A DNA stretch of 64,000 nt from Closterium sp. Naga37s-1. Its lineage: Eukaryota; Streptophyta; Zygnematophyceae; Desmidiales; Closteriaceae. A program made the position numbers and the translations under genes. Below the pieces are notes generated by a model. That model did not search any database and was not told where the DNA came from. It saw only the letters and a program-made list of their open reading frames with translations. Shown here one piece after another: positions 1 through 11,804 of this stretch. Location of the stretch: the NCBI GenBank assembly GCA_947471745.1, contig CANJKZ010000092.1, forward strand, positions 1,860,001 through 1,924,000, given 5' to 3'. Within the stretch, counting starts at the first letter, position 1. The number at the start of each line of letters is the position of its first letter.

Positions 1-1
1 A

Positions 2-784
2 CAGGGGGATTTGCCACCGGCGGAGCAATGGGAACAGCCACGGGAGGCGCGGACAGACCCACTGCAGGCGGAGCAGCCACAGGCGGCGCAAGGGGAGCAG
101 CTTCAGGCGACGCGAGAGGAGCAGCCACAGGCGGTGCGAGAGGTGCAGCCACAGGAGGCGCGGGAGGCGCAGCCACAGGCGGTGCAGGAGCAGATCCCGC
201 CAGCACAAGCAGAGGAGGCGCAAGCGCCGGAGACAGTGCAGACGGGGGAGCCGGAGCGGCGGGAAGCGCCGGCTGGCCCAGGACGTGAGTGGTGGCGGAC
301 CCCACCGACTGGGCCGGCACGCCGCCATCAACAATCGCCCACTCGGTGGCCGCAGACGGAGCGGCGGGGTCGACAGCTTGAAGAGCGAGACTCGCAGACA
401 CAGCAATTGGCGCAGCGAGAGGGACAGGCGGCGCGACGGGAAGAGGCGCCGACAGCACAGGAGCCTGGCGACCACCGTCGCCAGGCCAAGACGCCGGCAC
501 CTCGGGAAACGACGGTGCGGGGCGAGGAAGGTTTCCAGCGTGTTCTGTCACGGGCTTCGGAGCAGGAAGTGTTGGGGGGCCCGTCGCCATGGTCCCCATT
601 CCGGAGGCAGGCGGTGGCATTCCGTACGCAACCGACACAGCGCCAGCGCGCATTGGCGAATAATCAGTCGGCCCAGCAATCACCATCGAGGGGCCGTGGA
701 GGACAAGGCAGAGGGAGAGTGGCAGCTAGCGGTGATGGAGGTGGACCGGAGAATGGCTTCCAGGCGGCAGGGAGACAGCTCTAG
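2..784 (+). pseudogene. N-terminal Q/E/A-rich region of the RLE-type LINE ORF, partial
   Basis: The frame is open from the window edge to a TAG at 782-784, so the true start is upstream. The first 90 residues are imperfect repeats built on PQA-x-x-E-x-Q, from a roughly 30-bp repeat in the DNA. The rest is rich in Q, R, E and P with no recognisable domain. The coding sense continues in another frame from about 778 with an acidic, Ser/Glu-rich stretch, so the TAG is best explained by an indel near 770-780. Its role, perhaps RNA binding before the RT, is not shown by the sequence. Confidence 0.55.
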
Positions 785-1772
785 AACGGGCTAATGAGGA
801 GGAGGATCGAGGGGACCCTTCTTATAGGGAGGAGCCGCTGCCACTAAGTGAGAGTGACGAGGAAGAAATTGTTGAAGCTGGGAGTCTAAGGCCTGGGAGG
901 CAAGCTGCCGAGCATGAGACGGGTGTGGAAGGAGGAGTGCCACCGGCGAATCGGACGGCTACGATTCCAACCCCTGGTCAGGACGGAGCACCAAGGCGCC
1001 CTCAGAGGAATCAAGCCGCGCGCAATGGCAGTGCAACGACAAATCAAACACATTGCCCCCGCTACTACTCGCTAGGGGAATTGGCGAAGCGAACAGACCT
1101 GTTCGCAGTCATCGCTGATTGGGACGTGGCGGCCCTTTGCGACAGTCGTCAGCCATCCCTGTCGCGCCGATTACTGCCCAGTTTATATCAGTTGTTTTCA
1201 CTGGCGTTACTCACCCCGCTCCTTCACTTCGCGCGAAATCCGGACTCGGTCGCAGGGTGGCAACTTCTTCTATTTCTGCCGCGGCTCACACTTCGCCAAA
1301 CGTCGCCAAGAAGACCGAAGTGGCCCGAATTCAAAGCTCGTCTCAGAGCTTTCCAGTGTGGAGAATGGGAGCAGCTGTATTCTAACGCAATCGAAGCCAT
1401 CAACACCCCACCGCCTCCACGTCACCAGCCCGACGAGGCGGGAGTACTCAACAGGGCGGAGGGCCTGGCAAAACGTGGAAGTCTACGCCGAGCCGTGCTG
1501 GCCCTCGAGTCAACCCCGGTCTGCACGCCGGGTCCAGCAATCCTGGATGAACTCCGCGCGAAACACTCACCAACCGACAACGAGCAGCTGAGCTGGCCAA
1601 CAACACCTGGCCCGAACCTGCAGATCAAGTCGCACGTTCCTTCGTCGACACCCACCTGCACCCACCTGCATGCCCTAGTTAACACCCTCCTGGCAAGCAA
1701 ATTACCCGAGCCAGTGGGGGACCTGCTGACAGCCTCGCGCCTAATTGCGCTGTCCAAACCAGGGGGGGGGGG
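781..1772 (+). pseudogene. RLE-type LINE, region between N-terminus and RT fingers
   Basis: Frame 1 is open from 781 (acidic stretch, then YYSLGELAKRTDL-like sequence) and carries the region before the RT catalytic core. It ends in the run LIALSKPGGG at 1741-1770. The next expected RT residues, VRPIAIGE, are found at once in frame 2. The switch lies in an 11-G run at 1762-1772. Ten G would keep the frame, so one extra G is the simplest lesion. Downstream frame 1 codons are nonsense up to 1854. Confidence 0.7.
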
Positions 1773-2533
1773 TTCGGCCAATTGCAATTGGCGAATGCCT
1801 GACGCGCCTCGCAGCCAAGGCAGCACTGACAGCAATTGGGGAGGTTGCACGTGACCACTTCCTGCCACTACAGTACGGGGTGGCAGTACCAGGGGGAGCC
1901 GAGGCCAACATTCATGTCGCACGTTCCTTCGTCGACTCAAGAGACAGCTGCGTGGTGTTACAGACCGACATTTCAAATGCCTTTAACAGCATTTCGCGCC
2001 AGGCAATCATCGACGGGTTACGCGACAACAGCCTTTCGTCACTGCTCCCACTGGTCCGGCTTACGTATGGTAACCTGTCGAAGCTGTACCTCAACTCGAA
2101 ATTTGCTAGCGACCCTCTCAACAACGAACGCGGCGTGAGGCAGGGGGACCCACTCGGCCCTCTACTGTTCGCAGCTGGGATACACCCAGCCCTTCGGGAA
2201 ACTGCCGCAGCACACCTCCAGGTACTCTGCTTGGCATATGCGGACGACGTCACAATTTTGGGGGACGACAAGGACACTGTAGCAGCCTTCACTCTCTTCA
2301 CTAGCAAGCTAGCGCAACTGGGGCTGAAACACAACCCACAGAAATGTGCTGCCTGGAGCACAAACGGCGACAAGTCAACCCAGCTGCCACCAGAGGTCCC
2401 GTTTTCGAAGGACGGGATACGCCTACTCGGCAGCTTCCTGGGGCCGGCAGCTGGCGCCGCCAAATTCCTAGCGGGGCAACTAGATGAAATGGCGAAGCCG
2501 CTGCCGCTCTTAGAACGGGCCGACCCCAAGTAG
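1745..2533 (+). pseudogene. Reverse transcriptase core of the RLE-type LINE
   Basis: This frame-2 segment carries the RT palm. VRPIAIGE opens at 1772. The first catalytic Asp lies in LQTDISNAFNSI. RQGDPLGPLLFA follows near 2135, and the active-site YADDV is at 2237-2251. The protein would copy element RNA into DNA at the nicked target. The frame ends at TAG 2531-2533. The natural continuation (VASLLLTRC) is in frame 1 from about 2521, so an indel near 2515-2525 is inferred. All catalytic residues in the segment look intact. Confidence 0.85.
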
Positions 2534-3852
2534 CCTCCTTGCTCCTGACCCGCTGCATTTCTAGACGTGTAGCCTACCTCACTAGAACCACGCCGCTAAA
2601 TCTCCTTCCACGAGACACCTGGGCACAGTGGGGAAGAGACCTTCTAGCCGCGCTCTTGACATCATGCGGGATTAGAGTTCCTACCTGTAGCATGGAGCAG
2701 ACGAGAGTGTGGGCGCAGGCATCGCTTCCATCATCCCTAGGCGGGCTGGGAATCACGGACCCACTTGTAGAAGGCGTCTACGGCTTCGTAGCCAACTTCA
2801 CACAGGCAGCTCTGTTCTTTTCCTCACTCACGCTAGCACCAGACACCGCGCTGACACGAGCACACAGCCACATGATTCTGCCCCGTGACAACACCACCCC
2901 GCTCCATTCCTGGCTCACGGAGTGCGAGACATCCATGCCCACAGACGCACGTGAAATACTTGATCAGGAGCGGCTCTCTCGGTCGGAAATCAAGCTGCAG
3001 CACGCGTTAGCCCTCAAAGTCCAGGGTACTAGGTACGCGGTGCAAGTCCAGGATACGAGGCGAATGAAGCTGAACCCGCTCTACGGTCACACACAGAGGA
3101 TGTACTCGCTCACAGGCTACGGGACAGGGGACTGGCTGACGGCGGTACCTGTGGCAAAGTCAAGGCGCATAGGCCCAGTACATTTCAGCAATGCCGTTCG
3201 TTTCCGGCTGGGTCTCCCCTTCTCCACTCCAAAGCAGTGCGATTGCAAAGACCACACCACTATCACAGACCCGCGCCTCCCCAACCACCTCTTCCGCTGC
3301 GGCACGGGCAAACACCGTACGAATACCCACAACGAACTCCGCGACGCATGCATCAGCATGGCGCAAGACGCGGGATTCATTGTTCACAGGGAAATCAACG
3401 TCTACTGCCCCATCGAGGAGCAAACAGCAGATTTTACCATGACGGACAGAAGTAGTGGGGCGGTTTGGGTGTGTGATGTGATGGTCACGGACCCTATTAG
3501 CACCAGGGACCCAGAGGCACAGAAAGGCAGGGGATGGGCAGCCTGGGAGCAGGCAGACAAGAAGATAAAGCACTACGCAAACCGGCCAGAGACAGTGGGC
3601 TTCTTCCCACTCGCAGTAGAGACCTACGGCTGCCCTTGCGCCGAGGTTCCTGTGTTCCTGAAACTCTTTGCAGACACGGCGGCTCGGCGATACTTCAACG
3701 CCGACTCAAAATCATTTCATGCCGCGAAGTTCCTGCACCAGTTCAGGCAGAGGTGGTCGGTTGCACTGCAGAGGGCCCAATCCGTGGGCCTCATGATCAA
3801 ACTAGGGGAGGCAGCTGCTGCAGAGAACCCACCTGTAGGAGGGATAGGGTAG
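2521..3852 (+). pseudogene. RT thumb and restriction-like endonuclease of the LINE
   Basis: Counting residues from the ATG at 2539, the first 220 match the thumb and connector of non-LTR RTs. A Cys/His cluster follows: CDCKDH from residue 234, then NHLFRCGTGKH. After it comes a PD-(D/E)xK-like pattern: Asp 298 in QTADFTM, 14 residues, Asp 313 in VWVCDV, then a Lys-rich helix (ADKKIKHY). Zinc cluster plus nuclease after the RT is the arrangement of R2-group elements, where the nuclease nicks the target for target-primed reverse transcription. The ORF ends at TAG 3850-3852. Assigning the nuclease rests on motif spacing only. Confidence 0.7.
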
Positions 3853-4009
3853 GAATTATACCTGGGGGACTGTTTTACTGTCCTGGAGCCTCTTCTTGAG
3901 CTATAGGTGACTTAGAGGGATTGGTTAGCCTAGGCTCCTTTGCATGTTAGCACCCTGCTGTTGTTCATTGTATGTGTGTACCCTTCTGGCTTATCAATAT
4001 ACGGACCAT

Positions 4010-4010
<1 letters not shown>

Positions 4011-4089
<79 letters not shown>

Positions 4090-4190
4090 GAGAGAGAGAA
4101 CGAGAACGGGAGAGAGAGAACGGGAGAGTGAGAACGGGAGAGTGAGATTGTGAGAGAGTGAACGAGAGAGGGTGAAGAACGGATAAAGCA
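4011..4190. repeat. (GA)n microsatellite at the 3' end of the LINE
   Basis: Pure AG dinucleotides run from 4011 to about 4085 and then decay into GAGAACG variants to about 4190. The tract begins some 160 bp after the LINE stop codon. Non-LTR elements often end in a simple repeat, so this may be the element tail, later expanded. Apparent ORFs here are only dipeptide repeats. Confidence 0.85.
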
Positions 4191-4952
4191 AAAATGGTCA
4201 CGAAAACCAAGACAAACGTCACTAGATGCGGAATCTATTAAAATGAAGGAACAAATCGATAAAATCTTAAGAAACGGAATGAACGAGATCAGTAAGGAAC
4301 GAACATGGGACTAGAAGGAAAAAAAGAGAGGAAAAAACAACAACCTGAATGCATATAAATAGAGACAATGATTCAAGCTAAGAGATAGATAAGAGTGCGA
4401 TAGGGAATGAAAAAAAAAACATGCAGCCCTATTAACGACCTAAGGAAAACTGACGTCCTTACAAAGGCCTGGAGCTATTGTTCCGTTAAAACAACCAAAT
4501 GCAGAAGTAAACGAAGATCTTAGTATAGCTTGTAATCGTCTAACATAGTCTCTACTTAATAGCTAGAAGTCTTCCCACCTTTAGGAGATAGCAGAAGATG
4601 GAGCATGAGTACTGGGCTGATATGAAGAACTGGGCTCCACTCACGAGTGGGAGAGACAGAAGAAAAGGGACGTCGAAACCCTAGAGCAGTTCAGATTTCG
4701 TCGCACATAAACTATACAAATAAATTTAAAAAAATGATAGCAAACATGTCGTTTGTAGCGGAGTCCTAAGCAAAACGGCTAGAAACCATAAGATCTCCAG
4801 GTCGATTCCAGTTGGCTCGTTGTTAAGCTGTTTTTGGAAACAATCCAATATAATTGTTGGAACTTCCAAGTTTTGTACACTCTATTAGCTTTACAGATTA
4901 ATGTACCTTTGCAAAATGCTTCGCAACCTTAAGACGATTTCGTCACCTCTTG
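4191..4952. other. AT-rich spacer without a gene
   Basis: The stretch is AT-rich compared with its neighbours and has no ORF above noise, no recognisable repeat family and no RNA gene that I can see. It separates the first LINE from the poly-A end of the minus-strand LINE. Confidence 0.5.
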
Positions 4953-4966
4953 TTTTTTTTTTTTTT
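4953..4966 (-). repeat. Poly(A) tail of the minus-strand LINE
   Basis: Fourteen T on the plus strand read as A14 on the minus strand, about 110 bp beyond the stop codon of the zf-RVT-like ORF at 5075. This fits the 3' terminus of a target-primed LINE insertion. Confidence 0.6.
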
Positions 4967-5074
4967 GAACGCAAGAGCACTATAACAATGCAGATACATT
5001 CACAGTCGTAACTGGATTCTGGAGGGAAACGATACACCCTAGCCGAGGCTCGGGTGCCTCCCCCCTGCCCACGC

Positions 5075-5902
5075 CTATGGTGGACGGTGGAAGGTTTTGG
5101 GGTTTTGCCAAATGGAGAGGAAATCCACCTTCCACGTGGCCTGTTCCCCCGCCTCGCTTATCCTCGCGATCGACGTTCTCTCATCTCCTACCAGGCCGCC
5201 CCACGGGTCCCGTGTCTGCCCTTGCACACTGTTCCTTGTTGCCTTCCTCAGCCTATCCGCCCTGTACAGCCTCGCATGACGCATAAAGTCGTAAATTGCC
5301 GCCCTTGCCACCTTTTTCTGTTGGAACCTCTCCTTCCGGAACACCGCATCCACTCTGGCTAACCAGATTCTTTGCATCGTCACTGCTGTCAAAGTCGCCC
5401 CCGGAAAACCGGATTTCGTGGCCCCCTCTGAGAAGAGCATGTCGCCGAGCGACTTCGTCTGATCTGCCGGGTTCATAATTTTCAGCGATCTCAGCAGCGC
5501 GCCGATCACCGGCTGGATGACAGGACAGGTGAGCATGCAGTGGTCCAGGGTTTCTGGGCCACCGCAGTGTGGGCAGTTCCCCCTGGGGCCCAGGAAGACC
5601 AGCCTCCCCCCCACCTGCAGGTTCTTGATGTGCATCCTCAGCACTACGTCTCTCGCTCTGTAGGGTATTGCCAGGGAGTCCCTCCTCTCCCTCACCGCTT
5701 TCCAGTCAATCTTCCTGCCTAGCTCCTCGTCCCACTCGTGTCTACGTCTCGATGTCCCGGCCGGCCCCGCTAGAACCCTCCTAATCTCCTTAGGCGCCGC
5801 CGGCCTCATATTTTCTCCCACCAATGAGGTTTGACACAGCTTGACCCTCGGTTCTCCCATTGCCCCGAGCACCGTGCCCCCCCTGACCACCACCGGTTCC
5901 AC
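5075..5902 (-). pseudogene. LINE M1 C-terminal region with zf-RVT-like motif
   Basis: The predicted protein contains LQVGGRLVFLGPRGNCPHCG followed by HCMLTCPVIQPV, the Cys/His signature of the zinc-binding domain after many plant LINE reverse transcriptases. It is in a different frame from the upstream RT ORF; the change lies near 5890-5930, where VSPPRG gives way to EPVVVRGG. The stop at 5075-5077 is probably the natural end. The domain may help bind RNA or target DNA; that role is from family knowledge. Confidence 0.7.
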
Positions 5903-7251
5903 CCTCTTGGCGGGGAAACCGACGCGTACGGTCTCTGGGGTGCTACCAGGTTCAGGCCATCCGAGTAGTTAAGATGATCCGTCTCCACTTCTCCTTCTTT
6001 AGCCCCTCTCACTGTCCAGTACAGAAACTCCTGTGTGCGCGTCAGGACCGTTCTCACCACCTTCGCCGCCGCTGCGACCACTTCCGCTGTTCTAGGCGCC
6101 TTTAGCATCACTCTCCACTTCGCCGGGGCTGCTTCGAAAGCTCTTTTCGCCCACCTGGCCGGCACCACGCTCCCGAATTCCATTGCCATCGTTTTGACAT
6201 CCTTGATGTCTCTGCTCCCGTCCTCATTGGTTGTGAGTAGGTCCCCCAGCCTGGTCTTTAGGATTCCTACCATACCCTGCTGGTTCCCGAAAGGGCTCCC
6301 CCCGCGGTAAATTATGCGTCGATTGAAGCATGGCAGCTCTCGTTCTGCCTCCCAGCTATTAGACGGCGCCGGCAGTTCCGCGAATGGGGACTCCCAAAAA
6401 ACCTCCACGACCGCCTTCCACCTCTGACTCCCCTTCTCCCAGTGCTTGCCAGCAGATTTATGCGCGAAAAGTGTCGCTACGCCTTGTGGCATCGCCGCTG
6501 CCTTCTCCGGCAGCCACCGTTTGGTGGCATCTTGCACCGTCAAGAGCTTCTCCACCTGACGTATCGCCAAACTGTCAAGCCGTTCCTTCGAGTCTATCAG
6601 CCCCAGACCTCCCTTCTTCTTCGGCAGCCGAGCCAGCTCCCCGCTCCAGAGAACGAAGATCTTCTCCACCGTCACTTCTCCCTTTGAGACATAGTTGTCG
6701 CATGTTTTCCGTATTTTCGCCTAGAGCTCCTCCGGCGGCGGGTAAATCTGTGCTTGAAACAGCAGTATTGGCATGATGTAGCTGTTGATCCCCGTCACCT
6801 TTGATGTCGTTAGCAGATGCTGACTCTCCCATTTGATCAGATCCTTCTTCCCCCTCTCCCAAGCCCTTTCCCAGGACGGTGCCGCATCCCCGTTCGGAGT
6901 CACCCATATTCCCAACAGGTGTTCGGGGACTCCATCCTCTGCCCATTTGAAGGTAACCCCTAGTAACGACGTCTTGCCTTTATTCCTTCCCAAAGGCATG
7001 ACCGTTGACTTGTCGCGGTTGATGCGCAGGCCAGACAGCTCCCTAAACCAATCCAGAGCTGCTGCCGCCTCTTGCAACTGGTCTGCACCCTTGAAGATCA
7101 ACGAAGTGTCATCCGCGTAACCTACATATGACACTGCGTCACCCCCGTCCGCCTTGACCCCCAGGCCGCATCTCCTTATATCTGTGCATAGCGGCTTCAG
7201 AGCGCAGAGGAAATGGTAGGGCGCTAAGGGGCACTCCCCTTTTGCATTTCC
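5806..7251 (-). pseudogene. LINE M1 RT palm-thumb region
   Basis: Read leftwards from the copia junction at 7251, the frame carries CPLAPYHFLCAL, the catalytic YADDTSLIF, then thumb motifs (LLGVTFKW, LGIWV) and GLGLIDSKERLDSLAI. One TAG at 6721-6723 interrupts it; the frame continues cleanly to about 5900. A CAG to TAG change is likely there. The RQG motif expected before CPLAP is missing or damaged at the junction, and the frame differs from the 5' half, so the LINE had probably lost a few bases here as well as gaining the insertion. Confidence 0.75.
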
Positions 7252-7376
7252 TGAGAAACTGAACGAGAATGAATTGACTAAGGGAAAGTTGGGTACAAAT
7301 GTAAACCCTAGAAAACTGTACCCCATATGTGCTACCCCACTATAGCCTACAGTAGCTATGTCATATAAATCTGACA
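7252..7376 (-). repeat. 3' LTR of copia A1
   Basis: 125 bp with TG...CA ends; in element sense it starts TGTCAGATTTATATG and ends AGTTTCTCA. The only difference from the other LTR seen by eye is G versus T near 7302. A homologous 125-bp LTR at 58022-58146 belongs to A2. Confidence 0.95.
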
Positions 7377-7386
7377 CACCCCCATA
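7377..7386 (-). promoter_or_regulatory. Polypurine tract of copia A1
   Basis: On the minus strand TATGGGGGTG abuts the 3' LTR. The same decamer precedes the 3' LTRs of D2 (34441-34450) and A2 (58012-58021). It would prime plus-strand DNA synthesis. Confidence 0.75.
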
Positions 7387-7583
7387 GGCAAAGTGGGGGA
7401 GAACAAGGGGTCACAAGACCAGTCAAGCAAAGCAAAGCAAGCTCAGGGTGGATCACAAAGTCACCACACATTCCGAGCACAAGTTCAAGGCCACAAGGCC
7501 AGTTCACATGCAGGATTACATATATATATAAGGCTAGACAAGCAAGAGCAGGTGTATATATATATGCAACAGTACAAACAAGG
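7387..7583 (-). other. 3' untranslated region of copia A1
   Basis: About 200 bp between the pol stop and the polypurine tract, with TA dinucleotide runs near 7520-7565 and no ORF. A very similar stretch follows the A2 pol at 57827-58011. Confidence 0.7.
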
Positions 7584-10500
7584 TCAAGGGGTGAGCAAGT
7601 GAGGCAAGGTAGGCACAAGACCCAGCTGAGTACAGAAGCGCTGATGATCACAAGGCGCAAGTGCCTTGGTGAAGATATCAGCAGTGTTGGCCTGAGAGGC
7701 CACGTACGCAAGCTGCAGCTGACCACGCTGCTGTAGCTCACGAGCAAGGAAGTAGCGGAGAGCAATGTGCTTCGTTCTGTGCTCCAGTCTCTGCTCTCGA
7801 CACAAGGCCAGCATGGCCTTGTTGTCTACGTACAGCACTGGAGGAGAACGAGGCGGCTCTCCGAGGTCAGTCAGTAGGTAGGTGAGCCAGCGAAGCTCCT
7901 GTGCAGCCATGGCCCCGGCGTAGATCTCAGCCTCACAACTGGAGCCGAGAACAGAAGACGAGCGGGTAGCCCGCCACGAAACAGAGCCGGAACCAAGGCT
8001 GAAGGTGTAACCCTGTGACGACCGCTGCGTAGCCTGGTCGTCAGCCCAAGAAGCGTCTGCGTGCCCAGTGAGGACCACTGGACTCTGCCCTCCAAGCACA
8101 AGCCCCATGCCCGACGTACTGCACAAGTAACGCAACACCCTCTTCGCTGCAGCCATGTGCTCCGGTCTGTGTCTCCCAGGAGCAACATAGCGTGCGAGAA
8201 TGCTAAGAGGGTATGCGAGGTCAGGTCGTGTGCAGGTCATCAGGTACATGAGGCAGCCAACAAGCTCTGGGTACGGGCCACTCGACTCTACGGACTCATC
8301 CGAAGGCAGAGCTGAGAGCGAGTGGCGAGTAGGCAGAGGAGTGGCCTGAGGCGAGGAGTACGTGAAGCCGAAGCGCTGAAGGACCTGCTGCACCATGTGT
8401 GACTGAGTCAGGGTAATGGTGCGGCGTGCTCTGTCCCGGGTGATCTGCAAGCCAAGGTAGCTGCGCAGTTCACCCAGGTCTGTGCACGTGTGTCTCTTCT
8501 GCAGCTCGGACTTCACGTGGGCGAGTCCAGCAGTGTCAGCTGTGGCAAAGACCAAGTCGTCGACGTACACGAGGATGTAGAACGGCGGCAAAGAAGTGTC
8601 GGTGCGCAGAAACAGCGACGGGTCAGCAGTAGAGGGAGCAAACCCAAGAGCCGCAAGTGTAGTCCTCAGTGTGTCGTGCCACTCACGCGGTGCCTGGCGG
8701 AGACCGTAGACTGGTCGCCGGAGGCTCCACTGGGTGCGAGGAGGAAAAGACCCAGTGAAGCCAGGTGGGCGACGCAGCCAGATCTCCTCGTGCAGGCTGC
8801 CCTGCAAGAAAGCAGTGCTGAAGTCAAGAGAGTGCAGCTCGTAGTCGCGGTGAGCAGCTATGTGCAGCAGTACCCGAAGAGTGGTCATCTTCGGGGTGGG
8901 AGAGAAGGTCTGAAAGTAGTCAACTCCCTGCCGCTGACTGAAGCCACGAGCCACGTAACGCGCCTTGAAGACAGGCGGAGAACCCGGCGGTCGCTTCACC
9001 CTGAAGATCCACATGCCACAGACGATGTTCGCCCCAGGCGGGGGAACCTCGTCAACGTAGGTGCCTGTGGACTTCCAGGAAGCCATCTCTGTGTCCATAG
9101 CTGCCTGCCACTGAGAGGAGTAGGGACCCTCTATCGCCTCCGCGTACGAGCGCGGAGTCGGGATGTCAAGTGCATCCGGGTCTCCCTCAGGGGTAAGCAG
9201 TACGGACACGAGATGAGGTGAAGCAGCAGCCAAACACTGGAACTCCTCTTGCCTGTCCTCAAGGACGTCCGTGCCAAGGGCACACTCACCCCCGACGGAC
9301 GGAGGACAGACAGAATCAGACTCAACGACAAGACTAGCAGCGTAGTCTAGACGACAGCGAGCAGCAAAGTCGACGAGCTCAGCAACTAGGGCAGACGCAG
9401 CAGTGGACTCAAAGGAAGGGTCAGTGACGACAGTAGCAAGGAGACGCGTGACAGTAGGACTGGCAGCACGAAGAGAGTCCGACTCCGGGTCGGGAAGAGC
9501 AGGAAGAGAGGACTCAGGAGGAGAAGGCAAAGGGGCACGCAGAGGAGCAGTGGACGGACGCAGAGACATCCGGTGCGTGCCAGGGACAGGAGGAGGACGC
9601 TGACGCGAACCACGACCACTAGAGCGAGCAGGACGGACAGGCGACGCAGGGCGAGACGCAGGCTCACGACGCTCAGCCAGACCTCCAGTAGGACCAGTGT
9701 AGGGAGAAGGAGCGGGCAGTGGGGAGGCCGGCTGTAACTGTAACTGTGACGGGACAGGCTGTGGACACTCTAAGGGAGGAGGAGGACCAGTAGAAGGCGG
9801 GAGACCAAGAACCTGCTGAAGGAGCGGAACGAAGTACGGCCGAGGCCGCGCGGCGACTCCAGACACGGCAGGGACAGCACCAGTACCCCCAGCGGCAGCA
9901 CCAGCGCCAGCAGCACCTCCAGCTCCAGTACCTCCAGCAGCACCAGTAGCACCCCCAGCAGGACCGCCTCCAGGACCGACAGCAGTAGCCTCAGCGTCAA
10001 CACCCTCAGCAGCTCCAGCTCCAGTCGTACCCGCAGGCCCAGCAGCTCCAGTACTCCCAGTACGAGCACCTCCGGGACCCGCGGCACCAGCACCCTCAGC
10101 AGCCGAAGAACCTCCAGCTCCAGCAGCACGCCTCCAGCGCCGGGCAAACCACTCGCGCAGCTCCTGTGGAGAGAGTGGCTCCCGCCGAGACGAAGCACCC
10201 GGAGAACCTCCAGGCTCAGCACCGCCAGACGCCACACGAGCAGGCCCAGCTCCCTCAGGCTCCGCACCCCCAGGCTCAGCACCTCCAGGCGTAGCACCCC
10301 CAGGCTCAGCACCCCCAGGCTCAGCACCCCCAGGCTCAGCACCCCCAGTAGTAGCACCCCCAGGCTCAGCACCCCCAGGCTCAGTACCCCCAGTAGTAGC
10401 ACCCTCAGGCTCAGCACCCCCAGGCGTAGCACCCACACGCTCAGCACCCCCAGAGTCAGCACCCCCAGGCTCAGCACCCTCAGCAGCACCAGAGTCACCA

Positions 10501-11804
10501 GTAACCTCGACAGGCTCGACTGCGTCTACCTGGGACACACCTGAAGGGGCAGGACCCTGAGGGGGGAGGGGGTCTACCGGGGGGGGACCTGGCACAAGGA
10601 AGAGCGGTGGCGGGGGGAGGGACGGAGTGCGGTAGGGGAAGAGGCGGTAGTAGGGGACCGACTCGTCAAACGTGACGTCCTGGGAGGACAGAACACGGCG
10701 AGAGGTGGGGTGGTAGAACTGCCACCCTGGCGCGTCAGGGGGGAAGCCAAGGAAGACGCAAGGAGCAGCACGAGGGGACAGCTTGTCCGCAGACAAGTCG
10801 CGAACAAACGCCCGAGATCCCCAGACACGGAACGCAGACGCATCGCCAACCTTCCCCGTCCACAGCAAAGCTGGGGAGGTCTCCGGCATGGAGACCCTGG
10901 GGTGAAGGTTGATCTGATGCGCCGCGTACCGAACCGCAAACGGCCACAGAAAATGGGGGGCAGCCGCATGCATCATGGACGTACGGGCGACGTCCATGAC
11001 CATGCCAATGCGGCGCTCAGCAATCCCATTTTGCTGTGGAGAGTCCGGAAGCGTGAAGGTCTGGCGGATGCCTCGTGCACGACAGTAGGCTCGCAGAAGG
11101 CCAGAGGAGAACTCTCCACCTCTGTCAGAGTGCAGACGCAGAACAGGAAAGTCCGAGCCGAAGCTCTGCCTGAGCTGGAGACGAGCTGCGCGGATCCAGT
11201 CGATCAACACCTCAGTGACATCACCCTTGCTGCGCAAGGGGAAGACTGTGGTGTAACGCGAGTAGTCGTCAACCACCAGCAGGAAGTAGCGCTCGTGACC
11301 CTGTCCACGGACGCGGGCCGGGCCCCACACGTCCATGTGAAGCGTCTGCAGCGGGGCCTCTGTCGGAGGAAACTGGGAGGAGTGAGGGGCAGCCCGCTGC
11401 AGCCCCTCGACACAAGGGACGCAGGTAGGGCCTGGCCCCGGAGGAAGGGGAGGGAGGGACCGGGGAAGACCAGAGACAAGGACACGGGAGGCCATGCCTC
11501 GGAGACGAAGCAGGGAGGGGTGACCAAGGCGGTGGTGCCAGAGGAGAGTCTCGTGCGACAGGAGGCGACACGAACAGGGGGCAGACTCAGGACCAGACCT
11601 GGACGCTGCAGCAAACACCTGACCCGACGCAGCTACCTGACCAGACGCAGTGACTGGAGGAGACGCAGTGGTCAGTGTGTACAGGCTCGACCCCGGCCGA
11701 CGTGTAAACGTGGCCAGGTGTCGGCCTGTCCGAGCGTCCGTGCAGTGGGTCACCCGCTGACTCGCAGGAGTGAACTGGTGAACCCCCGCATCCTGTAGGT
11801 CAGC
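7584..11804 (-). pseudogene. Copia A1 pol: integrase, reverse transcriptase, RNase H
   Basis: The ORF is open from the frameshift near 11805 to the stop at 7584 (1389 codons from 11753). Residues 70-120 form the GAG-pre-integrase HHCC zinc region. The integrase triad is Asp141 (HMDVWGP), Asp210 (LHSDRGGEF) and Glu246 (NGIAERR), giving D,D35E. A Pro/Gly/Ala/Glu-rich linker with tandem GGAEP units follows. The copia RT opens at WQAAMDTEMASWKS and has YVDD from residue 1063; RNase H includes ADASWADD and YVDNKAML and ends with ANTADIFTKAL. All catalytic residues seen are intact. It is separated from gag-protease by a 2-bp deletion, shown by comparison with A2. Confidence 0.93.
10230..10490 (-). 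repeat. GGAEP-coding minisatellite between integrase and RT in A1
   Basis: Fifteen-base units reading CCCCCAGGCTCAGCA on the plus strand encode GGAEP on the minus strand. More than a dozen imperfect copies occur, with ATTGG and ATPGG variants. The array stays in frame. The same place in A2 (about 54890-55090) has a different array. Confidence 0.85.

Larger units (their letters stand above)
1..4190 (+). mobile_element. non-LTR retrotransposon with RT and restriction-like endonuclease, 5' end outside window
   Basis: One element is read from the window start through a Q/E-rich N-terminal region, a reverse transcriptase and a C-terminal nuclease, then a short 3' untranslated region and a GA-rich tail. 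The pieces lie in three frames (frame 2, frame 1, frame 2, frame 1), so at least three indels have broken one long ORF. The nuclease sits after the RT, as in R2-group non-LTR elements (R2, NeSL, Utopia). I see no apurinic-type endonuclease before the RT, although the 5' end is missing. The clade is inference. Confidence 0.8.
4953..7251 (-). mobile_element. LINE (M1), 3' half; 5' half continues at 14599
   Basis: This minus-strand LINE runs from the poly-A tail up to 7251, is interrupted by copia A1 (7252-14598), and resumes at 14599-14945. The five bases TTTCC occur on both sides of the copia (7247-7251 and 14599-14603), as a target duplication should. Joined, the two halves span the RT from its fingers to the C-terminal zinc motif. 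No endonuclease domain remains, because the 5' side is broken at 14945. Confidence 0.8.

Noticed and set aside
3940..4222. ORFs of RE and LS dipeptides
   Set aside because: Translations of the GA microsatellite.
10710..11798. 362-codon plus-strand ORF
   Set aside because: It is the antisense shadow of the A1 integrase, which has a clear D,D35E triad on the minus strand.
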